Positions 45,246-46,071 of a DNA stretch of 46,071 nt are shown in pieces (the first letter of the stretch is position 1; every line of letters starts with the position of its first letter). The translations under genes and the position numbers were made by a program. The DNA comes from Oligoflexia bacterium (GTDB lineage: Bacteria; Bdellovibrionota; Bacteriovoracia; Bacteriovoracales; Bacteriovoracaceae), in contig JADFZW010000037.1 in NCBI GenBank assembly GCA_015232355.1, positions 1 to 46,071 on the forward strand. Reading direction: 5' to 3'. The notes under the pieces are model-generated. The model did no database searches and was not told the DNA's origin. It saw only the letters and a program-made list of their open reading frames with translations.

Positions 45246-46071
45246 GTAGATCAGGCGGTCACCCGCCTGAACCCCATTTCCCACCCCACGTGCCCAATTA
45301 AGGCATAAGGCGGATGATATTACCGTTGTAGTTCTCTCACTTTTAAAATAATCGATGTGCAATTTTTACTTGTGGGAGAGGATTCGTCTTTTCGTATAGT
45401 TTAAATTTATCCCAGTTAAATGTTTTCCTCTGACTTCGTCTGTTCAACCATTTGATAAATGTATGTGTCGCCTGATAAACAAACTTACTAACACTTTCAT
45501 AGTTATGAGATACACCATAATAATTGATATGCCCTCTCATTTTACTTTTGAACGTCTCCCAAAGATGTTTTAGTCTACTCCTGCTCCTATTAGATCTACA
45601 CCATTCTTTGAATTCTCTTAGTTTCTTGGTGAATACTTTCTTAGCAGTTTTGAGTTTTACTATCCATTTATCTTTTCTCGATTTTCCTAAATAAAATGTG
45701 AATCCTAAAAAATTAAATGTACTTTGCTTGATGCCTCTATAACTGTCACGAATACTAAACGATATATTTTTTGTTTTGTCTTCGTTTATAGTTAACGAGA
45801 ATCTTTCCATTCTCTTTTTCAACATTTCAATTACTTTTGGCGCACTTTTCTTATCTGTCCAAATAACAATGTCATCTGCATATTTAATAGCATAGATATT
45901 TCCATTTGTGATTTTGTTCATCTCCCCTCTGATCCATATATCAATCGCATAATGTGAAAATATATTAGACAGAATTGGGGAAACAATAGATCCTTGGGGG
46001 GTACCATCATCACCAACTTTAAATCCATCAGGACTAAGAATTCCTGCTTTCAACATTCTCACCACATATCT
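45246..46071 (-). mobile_element. Group II intron, 3' portion
   Basis: On the minus strand, after the reverse transcriptase stop, the segment tatgccttaattgggcacgt (about 45290-45315) resembles the domain V core of bacterial group II introns. The hairpin caggcgg-gtga-ccgcctg, with a GNRA loop, followed by a likely bulged A and ctac, resembles domain VI and the 3' splice end near 45246. The 5' part of the intron lies outside the window. The boundary is inferred by eye. Confidence 0.65.
45343..46071 (-). CDS. Group II intron reverse transcriptase/maturase, C-terminal part
   Basis: The frame is open to the window edge, so this is the last 242 residues of a longer protein. The segment GTPQGSIVSPILSNI and the catalytic YADDIVIW box are reverse transcriptase motifs. 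FNFLGFTFYLG follows. The maturase-like domain X contains MRGHINYYGVSHNYES and FIKWLNRRSQRKTF. The end NPLPQVKIAHRLF is typical of this intron class. No endonuclease domain follows. It reverse-transcribes and helps splice its own intron. All motifs present are intact, so it may be active. Confidence 0.92.
   Translation of the reverse strand, partial: RYVVRMLKAGILSPDGFKVGDDGTPQGSIVSPILSNIFSHYAIDIWIRGEMNKITNGNIYAIKYADDIVIWTDKKSAPKVIEMLKKRMERFSLTINEDKTKNISFSIRDSYRGIKQSTFNFLGFTFYLGKSRKDKWIVKLKTAKKVFTKKLREFKEWCRSNRSRSRLKHLWETFKSKMRGHINYYGVSHNYESVSKFVYQATHTFIKWLNRRSQRKTFNWDKFKLYEKTNPLPQVKIAHRLF

Larger units (their letters stand above)
44840..45342. other. 503-nt non-coding region with palindrome, giant inverted repeat and intron 3' end
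   Basis: From low to high coordinates it holds the promoter region of the secreted protein with the 14-bp palindrome atcaaatatttgat (44972-44985). Next come a 16-bp tandem duplication (45031-45060), a 51-bp perfect inverted repeat, and the 3' RNA domains of a group II intron. No protein gene was seen. Confidence 0.7.

Noticed and set aside
1..46071. tRNA or rRNA genes
   Set aside because: I looked through the intergenic gaps and saw no cloverleaf or rRNA-like sequence.

Overview
The window is AT-rich (about one third G+C by eye), gene-dense DNA from a Gram-negative, motile or at least chemosensory bacterium. Type II secretion minor pseudopilins (GspH, I, J, K), a CpaF/TadA-type ATPase, a CheA/CheW/CheR-CheB cluster and three methyl-accepting chemotaxis proteins, two with the core KxLSFNASIEAARAG, make a low-G+C member of the Bdellovibrionota/Oligoflexia or a neighbouring deltaproteobacterial-type lineage my best guess. 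This is inference; no rRNA or other phylogenetic marker is present.

Layout. (1) 1-4.1 kb is accessory: a HigBA-like toxin-antitoxin pair with a tandem-repeat operator candidate, a hairpin-rich non-coding stretch ending in a terminator-like hairpin, a large secreted leucine-rich-repeat protein and a small STAS/SpoIIAA-like protein. (2) 4.1-13.7 kb is a divergent catabolic locus. On the minus strand, ygeW, ygeY, a molybdenum hydroxylase of the selenium-dependent xanthine dehydrogenase type, and ssnA. On the plus strand, two fold-type-II PLP enzymes. Together they resemble the purine/uric-acid degradation clusters of anaerobic bacteria. (3) 13.7-19.4 kb: an orphan MNT-type nucleotidyltransferase, a glycosyltransferase-methyltransferase fusion, aspartate-semialdehyde dehydrogenase, a hypothetical protein and aspartokinase. 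(4) 19.4-26.7 kb: a CheY-like receiver protein with CpaF, a secreted cupredoxin, a Fic protein with an altered active-site motif, and gspHIJK. (5) 26.7-39.8 kb: cheA-cheW-mcp-cheR/cheB operon, a divergent mcp, two secreted proteins of unknown function, and a PAS-containing mcp. (6) 39.9-46.1 kb: topoisomerase III, an MFS transporter overlapping it tail to tail, a secreted unknown, a 51-bp perfect inverted repeat, and the 3' part of a group II intron with its reverse transcriptase running off the window end.

Three window-wide patterns stand out. GGCC occurs several times more often than CCGG although both have the same base composition. Many unrelated proteins contain alternating-dipeptide linkers encoded by hexanucleotide repeats. 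Many gene ends and intergenic gaps carry short tandem duplications with a different unit each time. The genome therefore appears to tolerate or produce abundant in-frame slippage. The best leads for something new are the structured non-coding stretch near 1.08-1.28 kb, the LRR protein next to it, the giant hairpin abutting the group II intron, the Shine-Dalgarno-sequestering hairpin before aspartokinase, and the unusual CheR-receiver-CheB fusion.
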